The notes below the pieces were generated by a model. It was not told the origin of the DNA, made no database searches, and saw only the letters and a program-made list of their open reading frames with translations. A stretch of DNA of 46,170 bases from Rhodocyclaceae bacterium (GTDB lineage Bacteria; Pseudomonadota; Gammaproteobacteria; Burkholderiales; Rhodocyclaceae), in contig JAEUNL010000022.1 of the NCBI GenBank assembly GCA_016791115.1, positions 1 through 46,170 on the forward strand. The letters run 5' to 3'. Below, in pieces: positions 17,900-26,427 of the stretch; position 1 is the stretch's first letter; each line of letters begins with the position of its first letter. The position numbers and the translations under genes are program-made.

Positions 17900-18814
17900 T
17901 CAGGAATGGGCGGGCTTGCTGCGCCCAAGCTCCTCAAGCGCAAAGGCATACGCTTCGGTGAAGTCGAGCAGCGCCGGCTGAGAAGAGGTCTGGATTGCGC
18001 GGAACAGGCCGAACTCGGTCTTGTACTTCAGGCTGCCGATCGCGAGAGGGCCGATTGCGTGGAAGGCACAACGCGCCAGTTCGACCGGCAGGCCGCGGTC
18101 GTTGGAACCGATGCCTTCGATGCCACTCGGCGGAACTGCATTGGTATCCGCCGCCACCAGCAGGCGCTCGGCCGCATCGAGCACTTCGCGGTCGAGAATG
18201 CGGATGCCCGCCTTGGCCGCACAAATTGCAACCTCGGCCCCGGACAACGCATTGATCTTCTGCCGGTGGGTTTCGGCCAGCACCCATTCGACCTTGGCAC
18301 CGTAACGCTCGCAGAACCGCAATGCGGCCTTGGCGTCATCCTCGGCAGTAAGCTGGCAGAGGCTGGTTCGCGCACCCTGGCGCGCAGCGAGCACGGCTGC
18401 ACAGAGGCCGATCGGCCCGGTGCCGAAGACGGCGACATCACGGCCTTCAAATCCGCCGCCGGTGCGCTCGACCAGCGCGCGCTCGACCAGGGCGATGACG
18501 CTGGCGGACGTGGTGTAGGCGCCATTCGGATCCGCAAACACGCCTACCCGGAAATCGCCCACCATCGCCTGTTTTGCGGACTGGAACATGTCGGTCGCGA
18601 GATGGACATCGCGCCCGCCGATGAAAATGCCCGTGTCGTTGAAGCGCCCCGGCGGACGGCAGAAGATTGCGTCCTGCACAAGCGCAGTGACGTTCTCGGG
18701 GCGGATGCCCGTCAGCGGAATCACCTGGTCGAAGCCGGCATCGGCCGCCATCGTGACGTCGAAGGGACTTACGTTCGTGCCGGGAACCAGAAAATAGAGG
18801 ATTCGTTGCGTCAT
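17900..18814 (-). CDS. mtdB: NAD(P)-dependent methylene-tetrahydromethanopterin dehydrogenase
   Basis: A 304-residue cytoplasmic enzyme expected to oxidise methylene-H4MPT to methenyl-H4MPT with NAD(P)+, a step of formaldehyde oxidation in methylotrophs. The N-terminus (ILYFLVPGTNVSPFDVTMAADAGFDQVIPLTG) and the Rossmann motif VFGTGPIGLCAAVLAARQGA fit MtdB proteins, as does SLKYKTEFGLF near the C-terminus. The start MTQRILYF at 18814 was chosen over the longer open frame. No other H4MPT-pathway gene (fae, mch, fhc) is in the window, so it is an isolated copy. Assignment as the related MtdA or MtdC cannot be excluded without alignment. Confidence 0.78.
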   Translation of the reverse strand: MTQRILYFLVPGTNVSPFDVTMAADAGFDQVIPLTGIRPENVTALVQDAIFCRPPGRFNDTGIFIGGRDVHLATDMFQSAKQAMVGDFRVGVFADPNGAYTTSASVIALVERALVERTGGGFEGRDVAVFGTGPIGLCAAVLAARQGARTSLCQLTAEDDAKAALRFCERYGAKVEWVLAETHRQKINALSGAEVAICAAKAGIRILDREVLDAAERLLVAADTNAVPPSGIEGIGSNDRGLPVELARCAFHAIGPLAIGSLKYKTEFGLFRAIQTSSQPALLDFTEAYAFALEELGRSKPAHS

Positions 18815-18924
18815 TCCGCTTGCTCCGCAGTGGTTTCGACAACCCCCGGGATACGCAAGGGGCATTGCGGAGGCTAACGGCTGCTGGGCGAAGGTCTTTA
18901 GCGGCGCCGCCGTTCGGTCTGGAA

Positions 18925-19251
18925 TCAGTTCAGGTCGCTCAGCTTGCGCGCGGCCTGCTCGCGCGTGTAGAAGCGTCCGTCGAGCACGAAGCCGGACACC
19001 AGGGTCTCCTTGACCGCATACACGCGACCGGTCTCGTTGCGGCCGAGCACGACCTCGTCCGGCAGCCCGTCGAGCAGGTGAAAGGGTGCCGGCTCGCCAT
19101 CGGCAAAACGGGACAGGTAAACGACGGCAGTCTGCGCATCGCGGAACGCCGGGCGAAAACCGGCTGTGCGGTTTCCCGCGCTGACACCGCCCGAGCCCTG
19201 GTAGCGCTGATTTTCCATCCTCAGCATCTCGACGTTCATCGTGTGGCTCAT
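18925..19251 (-). CDS. Small conserved-looking protein of unknown function
   Basis: A 108-residue, probably cytoplasmic protein I do not recognise. It has no signal peptide or membrane segment and no cysteines. The ATG at 19251 has an excellent Shine-Dalgarno sequence (AAGGAG, 7 bases away), supporting a real gene. The 273-base gap upstream, to the end of the cyclase gene, shows nothing clear. It lies 110 bases upstream of mtdB on the same strand, so the two might be co-transcribed. Confidence 0.6.
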   Translation of the reverse strand: MSHTMNVEMLRMENQRYQGSGGVSAGNRTAGFRPAFRDAQTAVVYLSRFADGEPAPFHLLDGLPDEVVLGRNETGRVYAVKETLVSGFVLDGRFYTREQAARKLSDLN

Positions 19252-19524
19252 TTCATGTCTCCTTGCATCCCTCACACCCGGTCCGGTCAATCGGGGCGGC
19301 ACGCCATGTCGCTTTTCCGCTGATTGACGGTTCCAGAATACGCAGGGCGAAGTTGCATGAAAATCCGCCGGAAGGGGTCGATCGAACGGAGCGCCGGAAG
19401 CGTGAATCCGTCACGGATGCGCTGGTGGTTCGCCATTCGGTATAGGCGCCCGGGACGACCAGAGGAGAGGGCCCGACGAACGGCCAGTCGGGAAATGGCG
19501 GGTACCTGCAGGCTTCAGGGCGGG

Positions 19525-20937
19525 TCAGTCCGTGGCCAGGACAACGCAGTTCTTGCCTTTGCGTTTCGCGCAATACATCGCATCGTCGGCGCGGCGGATG
19601 GCGTCCTGCGTGGTGTCTCCGTCGCGATGCCCCGCCAGGCCGATGCTGACGGACGCGCGGCGTACGGTGCCGGGCAGCGGCTCGAGATCGAGTTCGCCAA
19701 AGATCGAACGGATGCGTTCTGCCACGCGCGCCGCTTCGCCGACATCGGTCTCGGGCAGGACGACGACGAACTCCTCGCCGCCGAACCGATAGGCGCTGTC
19801 GCTGCGGCGCAGGCAGCGGCGAATGATCTCCGCAAGCTCTACCAGCACGCCGTCTCCGGCAAGATGGCCGAATGAATCGTTGAACCGCTTAAAGTCATCC
19901 ACGTCGAGCACCATGATCGACAAAGGATGCCGGTACCTCGCGGAGCGTTCTATCTCGGCCTCGAGCCGATCGTAGAGATGACGCGAATTGAACAGGCCGG
20001 TACGGCTGTCCGTGATGCTGAGCAGGCGGTAGCGCTCCTCGCTCTCGCGCAGCGCCTGCTCCGCACGACGGCGCTCGGTGAAGTCCTGCAACGTTTCGAT
20101 GGCGCCGATCAGGCGGCCTGTCGAGTCCCGCAGCGGCGCCGCGGTGAAGTAGAGCCAGCGACCACGCTCTCCGAAAGTCGGAAAGTAGTCCTCGGCCTCG
20201 TAGGCACCTTCGACCAGTGACGACTTTCGAAACTTGTCCTGGTAGAACTGGGCGATGCCCGGTTCATCCGCATCGTCCAGCACCAGGTCGGCGAGCACTG
20301 GACGTCTCTCGGGATAAAAGGCACGCCATTGCCGGTTTGTCCCGAGCAACTCCACCGCCGCGGTGCCGGTCAGAATCTCGCAGGCCCGATTCCAGTGCGT
20401 GACCACATGCTTCTCGTCGATGACGAAGGTCGCAACCGAGCTGCCGTTGACGATCTGGCGCATTCGCGTCTCGCTGTCGAGTATGCGCTGTCGCGAGTCC
20501 GCAAGCTCGCGCAGTTCCCGGTGGCGCGTCACGACTTCTTCCAGTACGAAAGGCAGTTCTGTGAGATATGCGCCGGCCGCATCCCGAACGACGTGGCGGC
20601 TGACGCCCCCCTTCAATGCAACCTGCGCGAGTTCCCGGGTGAGTTCGTCCGCGAGGACCACGCTGGGCAGCGCACCGGGATTCCGGTGATTCCGTACGCA
20701 GAAGTCGATGCCGCAGCCGTCCGCAAGCGTGCTACCCACGAGCAGCAGATCGAATGCATTGCCCCCATCCGCAAGGAGCGCCTCGGCGTCGGCAATACTC
20801 GCGCAATCGATTACCGACGCGTCGGCGAGACCCGCTGACCGGAGCGCGGCGCGTATCGCGGCGCAGGCCGGCTGGGCATTCTCGAGCAGGAGGATCCTCA
20901 GTTTCGCCTCCGTACGACTGACCTCGCACACTGACAC
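19525..20937 (-). CDS. Diguanylate cyclase: degenerate receiver, PAS, GGDEF
   Basis: A ~470-residue soluble enzyme predicted to make c-di-GMP from two GTP. Order: receiver-like domain (about 5-120), PAS/PAC (about 165-300) and GGDEF. The active site reads GGEEF (about 386-390) and an RxxD inhibitory site (R377...D380) precedes it by five residues, so product feedback is likely. In the receiver-like domain the usual phospho-acceptor Asp is Gly (DLLLVGSTLADG) and the acidic pair is altered (LLLEN), so classical phosphorylation is not expected. The start is uncertain: a GTG at 20937 (or 20931) fits the domain boundary, but no strong ribosome site is visible. It could feed the riboswitch at 28597. 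Confidence 0.87.
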   Translation of the reverse strand: MSVCEVSRTEAKLRILLLENAQPACAAIRAALRSAGLADASVIDCASIADAEALLADGGNAFDLLLVGSTLADGCGIDFCVRNHRNPGALPSVVLADELTRELAQVALKGGVSRHVVRDAAGAYLTELPFVLEEVVTRHRELRELADSRQRILDSETRMRQIVNGSSVATFVIDEKHVVTHWNRACEILTGTAAVELLGTNRQWRAFYPERRPVLADLVLDDADEPGIAQFYQDKFRKSSLVEGAYEAEDYFPTFGERGRWLYFTAAPLRDSTGRLIGAIETLQDFTERRRAEQALRESEERYRLLSITDSRTGLFNSRHLYDRLEAEIERSARYRHPLSIMVLDVDDFKRFNDSFGHLAGDGVLVELAEIIRRCLRRSDSAYRFGGEEFVVVLPETDVGEAARVAERIRSIFGELDLEPLPGTVRRASVSIGLAGHRDGDTTQDAIRRADDAMYCAKRKGKNCVVLATD

Positions 20938-21044
20938 CGTTTCTGTTCTGGGGTTGCCGCCGGTGCCTCTTGAAACATAGTTTAGACCTTGATGAGATCC
21001 GATTGCCAATGCCAGCCGAGGGAGTGCTTCCTGAAGTACGGCTT

Positions 21045-22193
21045 TCAGGTACCGCCGAGCACACGTACCATGTTCATGATGGCTTTGATCTGTGGCGCAT
21101 CGCGCGTCGCGTAACGGCGAAAGCTGCCCACGCCCCTGTTCGTATATCCCCACCAGTCCCAGCAACCCTGTGGATTTCCGACCGGATCGAATCCGCGCTC
21201 GAAAGGCCGCAATGCCGTGACGCGCGGAAACAGCACCACCATGTCGAGGGTGCTCGCCCATTCCGCGTAACCTGCGTGCCGCACGAAATTGCGATAAACG
21301 GCATCGTCAATGCCTTGCAGGCAGCCATGCAGGGCGACGTGGATCTTGCAGGCTCTCTGCCCGCAGGAATCGGGCACGAAGACTTCCGCTTCGCGCGCCA
21401 TGCCGATCTCGCCGAGGCGCTCGCGCTCCGGGAGGGTCGAATCGACGTAGCGCGCCTGGTTGAACGTCGTCCACCTACCCATGACGGCGCCGCGTGCGCC
21501 GGCCGGTGCTGCCGTCAGATGCCGGAGCATTTCGCCCACGGCATCGAAGCCGCACGAGCTGACGTAATCCTTGTCCTCGACATCGCAGGCACCCTGATCC
21601 GGCCTGTCGGTGGGCATGGTGTGTCCGGCATTGTCCAGCGTGCGCGAAACGAACTGTGCGCCAAAGTGCCGGTAGAATTCCGCCTGCGCCCGGGACGCAT
21701 TCTGACCAACGACCGTGTCGCAGCGCCCGCGATACTCCCAGACACGCTGCGACCGCAGCCCTTCCACCGGATCGATGCTGTCCTTCCGCGCCAGCGCGAG
21801 CGTGTCTTCGACGAGATCCCGCACCTCGATGTCGGGCCCGGCGCCCGCATCGCAGGGCGACCGTCTTGGTGCCAGGCCGAACCAGCTCTCGAATCGACCC
21901 CGCCCGAGCAGCAGGCAGGTGTTGTACGCACGCGTGACCGACCCTTCCGCGCACAGGTAGGGCGGCCCGGCCAGTATGCCGACGCCGCGGACGATCCGGG
22001 AATGGACGGTACCGATCTGTACTGCCATAGCGGCGCCGGACGACAGCCCGGATACCGTGATGGAGGATTTATCGATCCGCTGGATGACAGGCAGTTCGCC
22101 GGGAGCGGCAAGCGCTTCGATCCGTGCGGCGACGAGACTGCAGACAAGCAGAATCAGCCTGAGGGCCGATTGTGGAACGTTCCGGTTTCGCAT
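21045..22193 (-). CDS. Secreted short-chain PHA depolymerase (type 2 catalytic domain)
   Basis: A 382-residue exported esterase predicted to hydrolyse short-chain polyhydroxyalkanoates such as PHB or related esters. A signal sequence covers about residues 1-30. The lipase box is GLSSG (Ser about 51) in ITVSGLSSGAAMAVQ, near the N-terminus as in type 2 depolymerases. HVALHGCLQG further on is the oxyanion-hole motif. Eight or more cysteines fit a secreted disulfide-bonded enzyme. No separate substrate-binding or fibronectin domain is present. The start at 22193 was chosen for the signal peptide; a longer frame to 22388 lacks one. Confidence 0.85.
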   Translation of the reverse strand: MRNRNVPQSALRLILLVCSLVAARIEALAAPGELPVIQRIDKSSITVSGLSSGAAMAVQIGTVHSRIVRGVGILAGPPYLCAEGSVTRAYNTCLLLGRGRFESWFGLAPRRSPCDAGAGPDIEVRDLVEDTLALARKDSIDPVEGLRSQRVWEYRGRCDTVVGQNASRAQAEFYRHFGAQFVSRTLDNAGHTMPTDRPDQGACDVEDKDYVSSCGFDAVGEMLRHLTAAPAGARGAVMGRWTTFNQARYVDSTLPERERLGEIGMAREAEVFVPDSCGQRACKIHVALHGCLQGIDDAVYRNFVRHAGYAEWASTLDMVVLFPRVTALRPFERGFDPVGNPQGCWDWWGYTNRGVGSFRRYATRDAPQIKAIMNMVRVLGGT

Positions 22194-22514
22194 CCCTTGC
22201 GACCGCAGTGATGAACAACCAGGGCGAGTATGACACGGCGCCGCGCGCGAACCGTCGGCCTTTCCAGCTAGACCCAAAGGCATAGCGCCCGCCATCCGAT
22301 CCTGCTGCCGCCAATCGGGCTGCGATTCAAATACCGAGAATCGTGTCACGATTTCGCCCGATTTATCGGTAAAGGCGCCCCTGACCATGAACTGCCAAGC
22401 GCATCAGAGCCTTCGAATATGATAGTTTTGCAGAAATGAAGATGGCTGCCGCCGGGCGATCGACTTGCGCCCCGATGAAGCGTCAGCACATCAGATGCGC
22501 CAGGAATATTCAAC
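22194..22514 (+). promoter_or_regulatory. Divergent promoter region with a perfect palindrome (22339-22353)
   Basis: This 321-base gap separates the depolymerase from the divergent pseudo-cyclase gene. It holds AATCGTG-T-CACGATT (22339-22353), a perfect 7-base inverted repeat around one base, typical of an operator for a dimeric repressor. A second, shorter repeat CCGA-TTTA-TCGG follows (22358-22369). TATGAT (22418-22423) is a plausible -10 for the rightward gene, without a good -35. No gene is evident. Confidence 0.4.
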
Positions 22515-23465
22515 ATGCCCCCCATCAGTCCGATCGACGACCCGTTGGACGACGCACCGACAGAAACCGTCATCTCCGAATCTGAACTGGTAAGCAGGAC
22601 GGTCCTGTTTGCGCATGTCGCGGCAGAACAATCCGGCAAAGCCCTGTCCGGCATATCCAACGAGCACGTCCACGCCATCGATCGTTGTCTCAAACGCATG
22701 CGGCGGGCTGCGGAAGCTTTCGGAGGGCGCAATTGTCGGGCGGGTGGCAACGCCGTGCTTGCGCTGTTCGTCGACGCAGATGCTGCCCTCCAGGCCGCGT
22801 GCGAAATCGGCCTGCGTGTCAGGGATCTGCCGCCATTGGCGGGACTGCAGCTCGCCTGCAGGGTCGGTCTGGACACCGGCCCTCTCGTCGCGGATGGCAA
22901 TGACGCCTTCGGCGAGTGCGTTGATAACGCAAAGATGTTCGCCAGCCTGGCACGGACCGGCCAGAATCTCGCGACAGAAGCCGTTGGGCACGCGCTTTCT
23001 CCGCTCCTGTCCGATGTCGGCCATGCCATCGAAGTGCGGCCGTCCGCTGGGGGCGAGCCGGTAAGGGCCGTGGAGTTTGTGTGCGCCCAAGTGCTCGATC
23101 GCATCAATCAGCCGGTGGTTCCGCTCCGGAAGACCCAGTCGCTACGCATGATCCTTACCCTTGGGCAGGACAGCACGACCGTCAACGCCAAGCGGGCGAC
23201 CCGCACGATCGGCCGGGATATCGGCAACGACCTCGCGGTCGCCGAGCCGCGCGCCTCACGCACGCACGCGCGAATCGAGATGCGCGGCGAGTCGTTCATG
23301 CTGGTCGACGTCAGCCGCAACGGCACGTTCGTGCGACTTGCGAGCGGACGACAGCTCGTGCTTCGAAAAGCGGAGATGGAACTTCCCGAACAGGGACTGA
23401 TCAGCCTTGGCCGTCCCTGCGCGCCTGATGCATTGTGCATATCCTTCGAGATCGCACGCAACTGA
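22515..23465 (+). CDS. Inactive-looking class III cyclase domain fused to FHA domain
   Basis: A 316-residue soluble protein. The first ~190 residues look like a class III adenylate/guanylate cyclase: TVLFAHVAAEQ, GGNAVLALFVDADAALQAA and LACRVGLDTGPLVADG follow the cyclase layout. However, the metal-binding aspartates are missing (FAxI Asp is His; GD is GG), so catalysis is unlikely. Residues about 220-310 form an FHA domain (TIGRDIGNDLAVAEPRASRTHARIE, DVSRNGTFVR in parts), which should bind phosphothreonine. It resembles cyclase-FHA proteins of other proteobacteria. No Ser/Thr kinase is in the window. The next gene, 243 bases on, may be functionally related. Confidence 0.75.
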   Translation: MPPISPIDDPLDDAPTETVISESELVSRTVLFAHVAAEQSGKALSGISNEHVHAIDRCLKRMRRAAEAFGGRNCRAGGNAVLALFVDADAALQAACEIGLRVRDLPPLAGLQLACRVGLDTGPLVADGNDAFGECVDNAKMFASLARTGQNLATEAVGHALSPLLSDVGHAIEVRPSAGGEPVRAVEFVCAQVLDRINQPVVPLRKTQSLRMILTLGQDSTTVNAKRATRTIGRDIGNDLAVAEPRASRTHARIEMRGESFMLVDVSRNGTFVRLASGRQLVLRKAEMELPEQGLISLGRPCAPDALCISFEIARN

Positions 23466-23708
23466 CCGAATTCGCGTGGGCTGCCCGCGCGCCCACCCCC
23501 TGGGTTTGAACCGGATCATCGAGAAACGCCTCCCGCTGCGGGCGCCGACCGATCGCGGCTGCAACTCGCCCAGCGATACGGCTCCCCGCCAGTTGCCCCG
23601 CCACGAGGCCGAACAGCAGGACCGCTTCCGGGTCGTCGGCAACCGACAGAACGTTGCTGTCTGGGCGCTTTGCTAACATGGGGATCGATTTCCCGAGTTC
23701 GATATCCA

Positions 23709-25418
23709 ATGAACCAGCAATCAGGGCCTCAGATCGGGCCGCATGCCGGATCGGCAGACGAGTCGCAGGCGCGCAACGGCGTGCAATCCGTTGCCCGAGC
23801 GATCGCCGCCTCGCACCTGACGGTATTGATTGGCGCTCCTTCGCCCGACACGTCGAGCACGGCGCGTGAGGCAGCCAGTGCACATGCCGCAACTGCGACC
23901 GGGTATGTCGGCGCAAGGCACGGTGTCATCGTCGTCGTGTTCGATGACTGGTCGGGCGACCCGCTGCTCTCGTTGATCGATTCGATCGCAATAGCGGTCG
24001 ATCATGCCACCGGCACACTTGTAACGAGACCGAGTCCGGACCCGCGTTCGCTCGACGATGTGCTCTCCCACTGGAGCAAACGCTTCGACCGATCGTTCGT
24101 TATCGTGCTCGACCGATTCGACCAGAACCTCGTTGCAGAACCGCTGCGCGCACGGAACGCGCGGTTTACCGAGCATCTGGCGCAAGCCGTCGCGGCGGCG
24201 TCGGATAATGCTCGATTCTTGGTCGTGGTCGATCCGCGCAACGAATCGCTGCTGCACAGGTTGTCGGCGCGGCTGCCGCGACCATGCACGAACGTAGTCC
24301 GCATCAAGCCGCTTGCGGGCGGAGACACGCGCCCTGACACGCCGCCGGCACGCGACTCGGCAGGTCGGAAACGCTCCGCCGAAGCAGCGCTCCCGAACGG
24401 ATTCTCTGCAATTGGCGACGGCAACATCGACAGCGCCGCAACCGAAGCGGTACTGCGGCGGCGCGAGCAGCGACGCCGCAGCATGAGATGGGCCATCGGC
24501 GGCGGCATTGCACTGGCGCTAGCGATTGCGGCCGGCGTGTCGCTGCTGCTCGTTCGATCGCACTCGGTTGACCCGGGCAGGCTCCTGACACAGCGCGTCG
24601 AACCTGCGCCGCGACCCGCCCCAATTCCTGCGCTTGCCACCCCGGCGCCATCGGACCCGGCAACGTCTCCGGCTCCGAACGTTGCGGCCATCCCGTCGCG
24701 CTCCGGAGTCGGCACCGAGGACAGGTCAGCACCATCGGTCGAAGCCTTCACCAGTCGCGACATGAGTGGCCATTCGCCGGCCATGTCGAAACAGCCGGTC
24801 GCGACGGCAATCATCACGGACGCGACAGACCGCCCTGCGCCCGCTGTCGAGGGACACACGGAGAAGCCCCTCGCTGTGGCACCCGATCTGCCCAAACCCG
24901 AACAGCCGCGAGAAACGGCCGACGCGAACAGGGGAAGCCCGACCGTCGAAGGCCCCCCGGCCGAGGGCCGTAGCGGACAACCCGCCGGGGCGCAAGGATC
25001 GAAGGCGGAGGCGCACCCGGCCGAGAAGCACGAGCACAAGCCGGCAGCGTTCCGCATCGACGCACCGCCGGCACCGCCGATTGCCGAACACGTGATACGC
25101 AAGGTTCCGAACCCGGAACGCGGGCCGATGGTATTCCTGCACATCCGAAGCGAGTCGCAACGCGCGAAGGCGCGCGAGATAGAACGCAGGCTCGCGCGAA
25201 TGGGCATCGTGGTCAGCGGCATCCGCCTCGATGAGAGCGGCCCGCTTCGCACCGATCTGCGCTACTTCCGCAGCGCGGAGCGCGACGAGGCCAACTATCT
25301 CGGGACTGCACTCGGACGAATGGGCGCGGCGCCGGCGCGAGTCTCATTCGTGCCGGGCCACGAGGCGAACGCCGCAAGGCGTCACTACGAGCTTTGGTTC
25401 GCGCCACCCCGCGGCTGA
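23709..25418 (+). CDS. Degenerate STAND/AAA-like membrane protein with C-terminal periplasmic-type domain
   Basis: A 569-residue protein. Residues about 20-205 resemble the NTPase domain of STAND-like proteins: LTVLIGAPSPDTSST stands where a Walker A loop would be but lacks GxxGK, while FVIVLDRFDQ looks like Walker B. A transmembrane helix lies at about 261-281. A long Pro/Ala-rich linker follows (about 290-455). The last ~90 residues (VFLHIRSESQRAKAREIERRL, RYFRSAERDEANYLGTALG in parts) resemble LytR C-terminal or SPOR-like small domains. Probably N-in with the tail in the periplasm. Function unknown; link to the FHA gene before it is a guess from position. Confidence 0.65.
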   Translation: MNQQSGPQIGPHAGSADESQARNGVQSVARAIAASHLTVLIGAPSPDTSSTAREAASAHAATATGYVGARHGVIVVVFDDWSGDPLLSLIDSIAIAVDHATGTLVTRPSPDPRSLDDVLSHWSKRFDRSFVIVLDRFDQNLVAEPLRARNARFTEHLAQAVAAASDNARFLVVVDPRNESLLHRLSARLPRPCTNVVRIKPLAGGDTRPDTPPARDSAGRKRSAEAALPNGFSAIGDGNIDSAATEAVLRRREQRRRSMRWAIGGGIALALAIAAGVSLLLVRSHSVDPGRLLTQRVEPAPRPAPIPALATPAPSDPATSPAPNVAAIPSRSGVGTEDRSAPSVEAFTSRDMSGHSPAMSKQPVATAIITDATDRPAPAVEGHTEKPLAVAPDLPKPEQPRETADANRGSPTVEGPPAEGRSGQPAGAQGSKAEAHPAEKHEHKPAAFRIDAPPAPPIAEHVIRKVPNPERGPMVFLHIRSESQRAKAREIERRLARMGIVVSGIRLDESGPLRTDLRYFRSAERDEANYLGTALGRMGAAPARVSFVPGHEANAARRHYELWFAPPRG

Positions 25419-25437
25419 TCGTCAGGAACAATCAGCA

Positions 25438-25713
25438 TCAGAACGCCGAGCAGTGATAGAAACCGCGATGACCGAAACATGTCGTGGTCATCGGGCGCGT
25501 CGAGTAGCGCAGCATGTTCTCCTGCTCGTTGAGCGAGAGTATGCAGTCCCGCCAGGGATCCGAGTCCGGCTGATAACCCAGTTTGCTGCACGCCGGACCG
25601 TAGATCTGGATCATGTGCTCGACCTCGCGCTCCATGCGCGCAGCCCTTTCGGCCGGCGTTGCACAGGCGACAAGCGTCAATGAAACCAGAGCTGCGCAGG
25701 CAAGACTTTTCAT
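25438..25713 (-). CDS. Small lipoprotein of unknown function
   Basis: A 91-residue predicted lipoprotein. The signal MKSLACAALVSLTLVAC ends with lipobox LVAC. The mature part has four more cysteines (GPACSKLG, WRDCILS, TTTCFGHRG, FYHCSAF) and a GYQPDSDPWRDC motif I have the impression recurs in betaproteobacterial lipoproteins. An alternative in-frame ATG at 25725 is possible; 25713 leaves GGA eight bases upstream. It lies 36 bases after the end of the next minus-strand gene and could be its operon partner. Confidence 0.68.
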   Translation of the reverse strand: MKSLACAALVSLTLVACATPAERAARMEREVEHMIQIYGPACSKLGYQPDSDPWRDCILSLNEQENMLRYSTRPMTTTCFGHRGFYHCSAF

Positions 25714-25749
25714 GGCCATTTCCATCCACTCATCGCGCTCGTCATATTC

Positions 25750-26427
25750 CTACGGGGCGCCGCAAGCCTTTTCGCAAACACCGTAAGCCGCAAGGCAACG
25801 CCCGCGGCAGGTCTCGCCGTCGCAGCGATTCTGGCACTGCCAAAGACGATCCCCGCAGCCTTGAACGCACCGATCCACGCGCATCTGCGCTTCGCTCGGC
25901 GGCGCACTGCTGGGCAACCGCAGCCCCCCCTTGACACTGCAAGCAGCGAGGTCGATTACCCTGCGCGGTCCGGGAATAGCAGCCCACTGTGCATCTTCGA
26001 CCATTAGCGCCGTCTCCAGTTCGCGTCGCGCGTCCGGCGCCGCCATCTCGCCCGATCGTTCGAGCGTCGCAAGCGCCCAGCAATCTGCTTGCCGCGCCCG
26101 CTCGGCAGAGCGCTCCGCGAGGGGGTGCCCGAGCGCAATCCGCGCGCACTCGTGCGCGAAGTAGAACATGCGTACCCGATGCGATAGTTCTGGCAGCCGC
26201 GCGGGATTGTGGCGCAACTCGATCCGGCCGCCCGATTGCGCGGCGAGCGCAACCTGCGGCAACGTGTCGTCCACGATGGCCGCAATCGGCTGGCCCCTCG
26301 CGTCGAGACAGCCATCAAACAGTTCACCGCCCGCCCGCGCGCCACCCGCCGTCATGAGCATGGTCATCAGGACGGCAGCAAACACGCGATCGAGCCAGAA
26401 TTTCACCGTGGACGGCATCTCGTTCAT
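25750..26427 (-). CDS. Exported protein with degenerate metalloprotease-like helix and Cys-rich tail
   Basis: A 225-residue exported protein. The signal segment is VKFWLDRVFAAVLMTMLMTAGGARA. The middle has FAHECARIALGH and, about 20 residues on, RQADCWALATLER. This recalls proteins with HECAHH...E.EADC zinc helices, but here the second His is Arg and the Glu of ExxADC is Gln, so a zinc protease site is probably not intact. The C-terminus is cysteine-rich (eight Cys, CVQGCGDRLWQCQNRC then CRGRCLAAYGVCEKAC). The start overlaps the upstream carboxypeptidase stop by four bases (ATGA), which fixes it at 26427 and implies coupled translation. Confidence 0.66.
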   Translation of the reverse strand: MNEMPSTVKFWLDRVFAAVLMTMLMTAGGARAGGELFDGCLDARGQPIAAIVDDTLPQVALAAQSGGRIELRHNPARLPELSHRVRMFYFAHECARIALGHPLAERSAERARQADCWALATLERSGEMAAPDARRELETALMVEDAQWAAIPGPRRVIDLAACSVKGGLRLPSSAPPSEAQMRVDRCVQGCGDRLWQCQNRCDGETCRGRCLAAYGVCEKACGAP

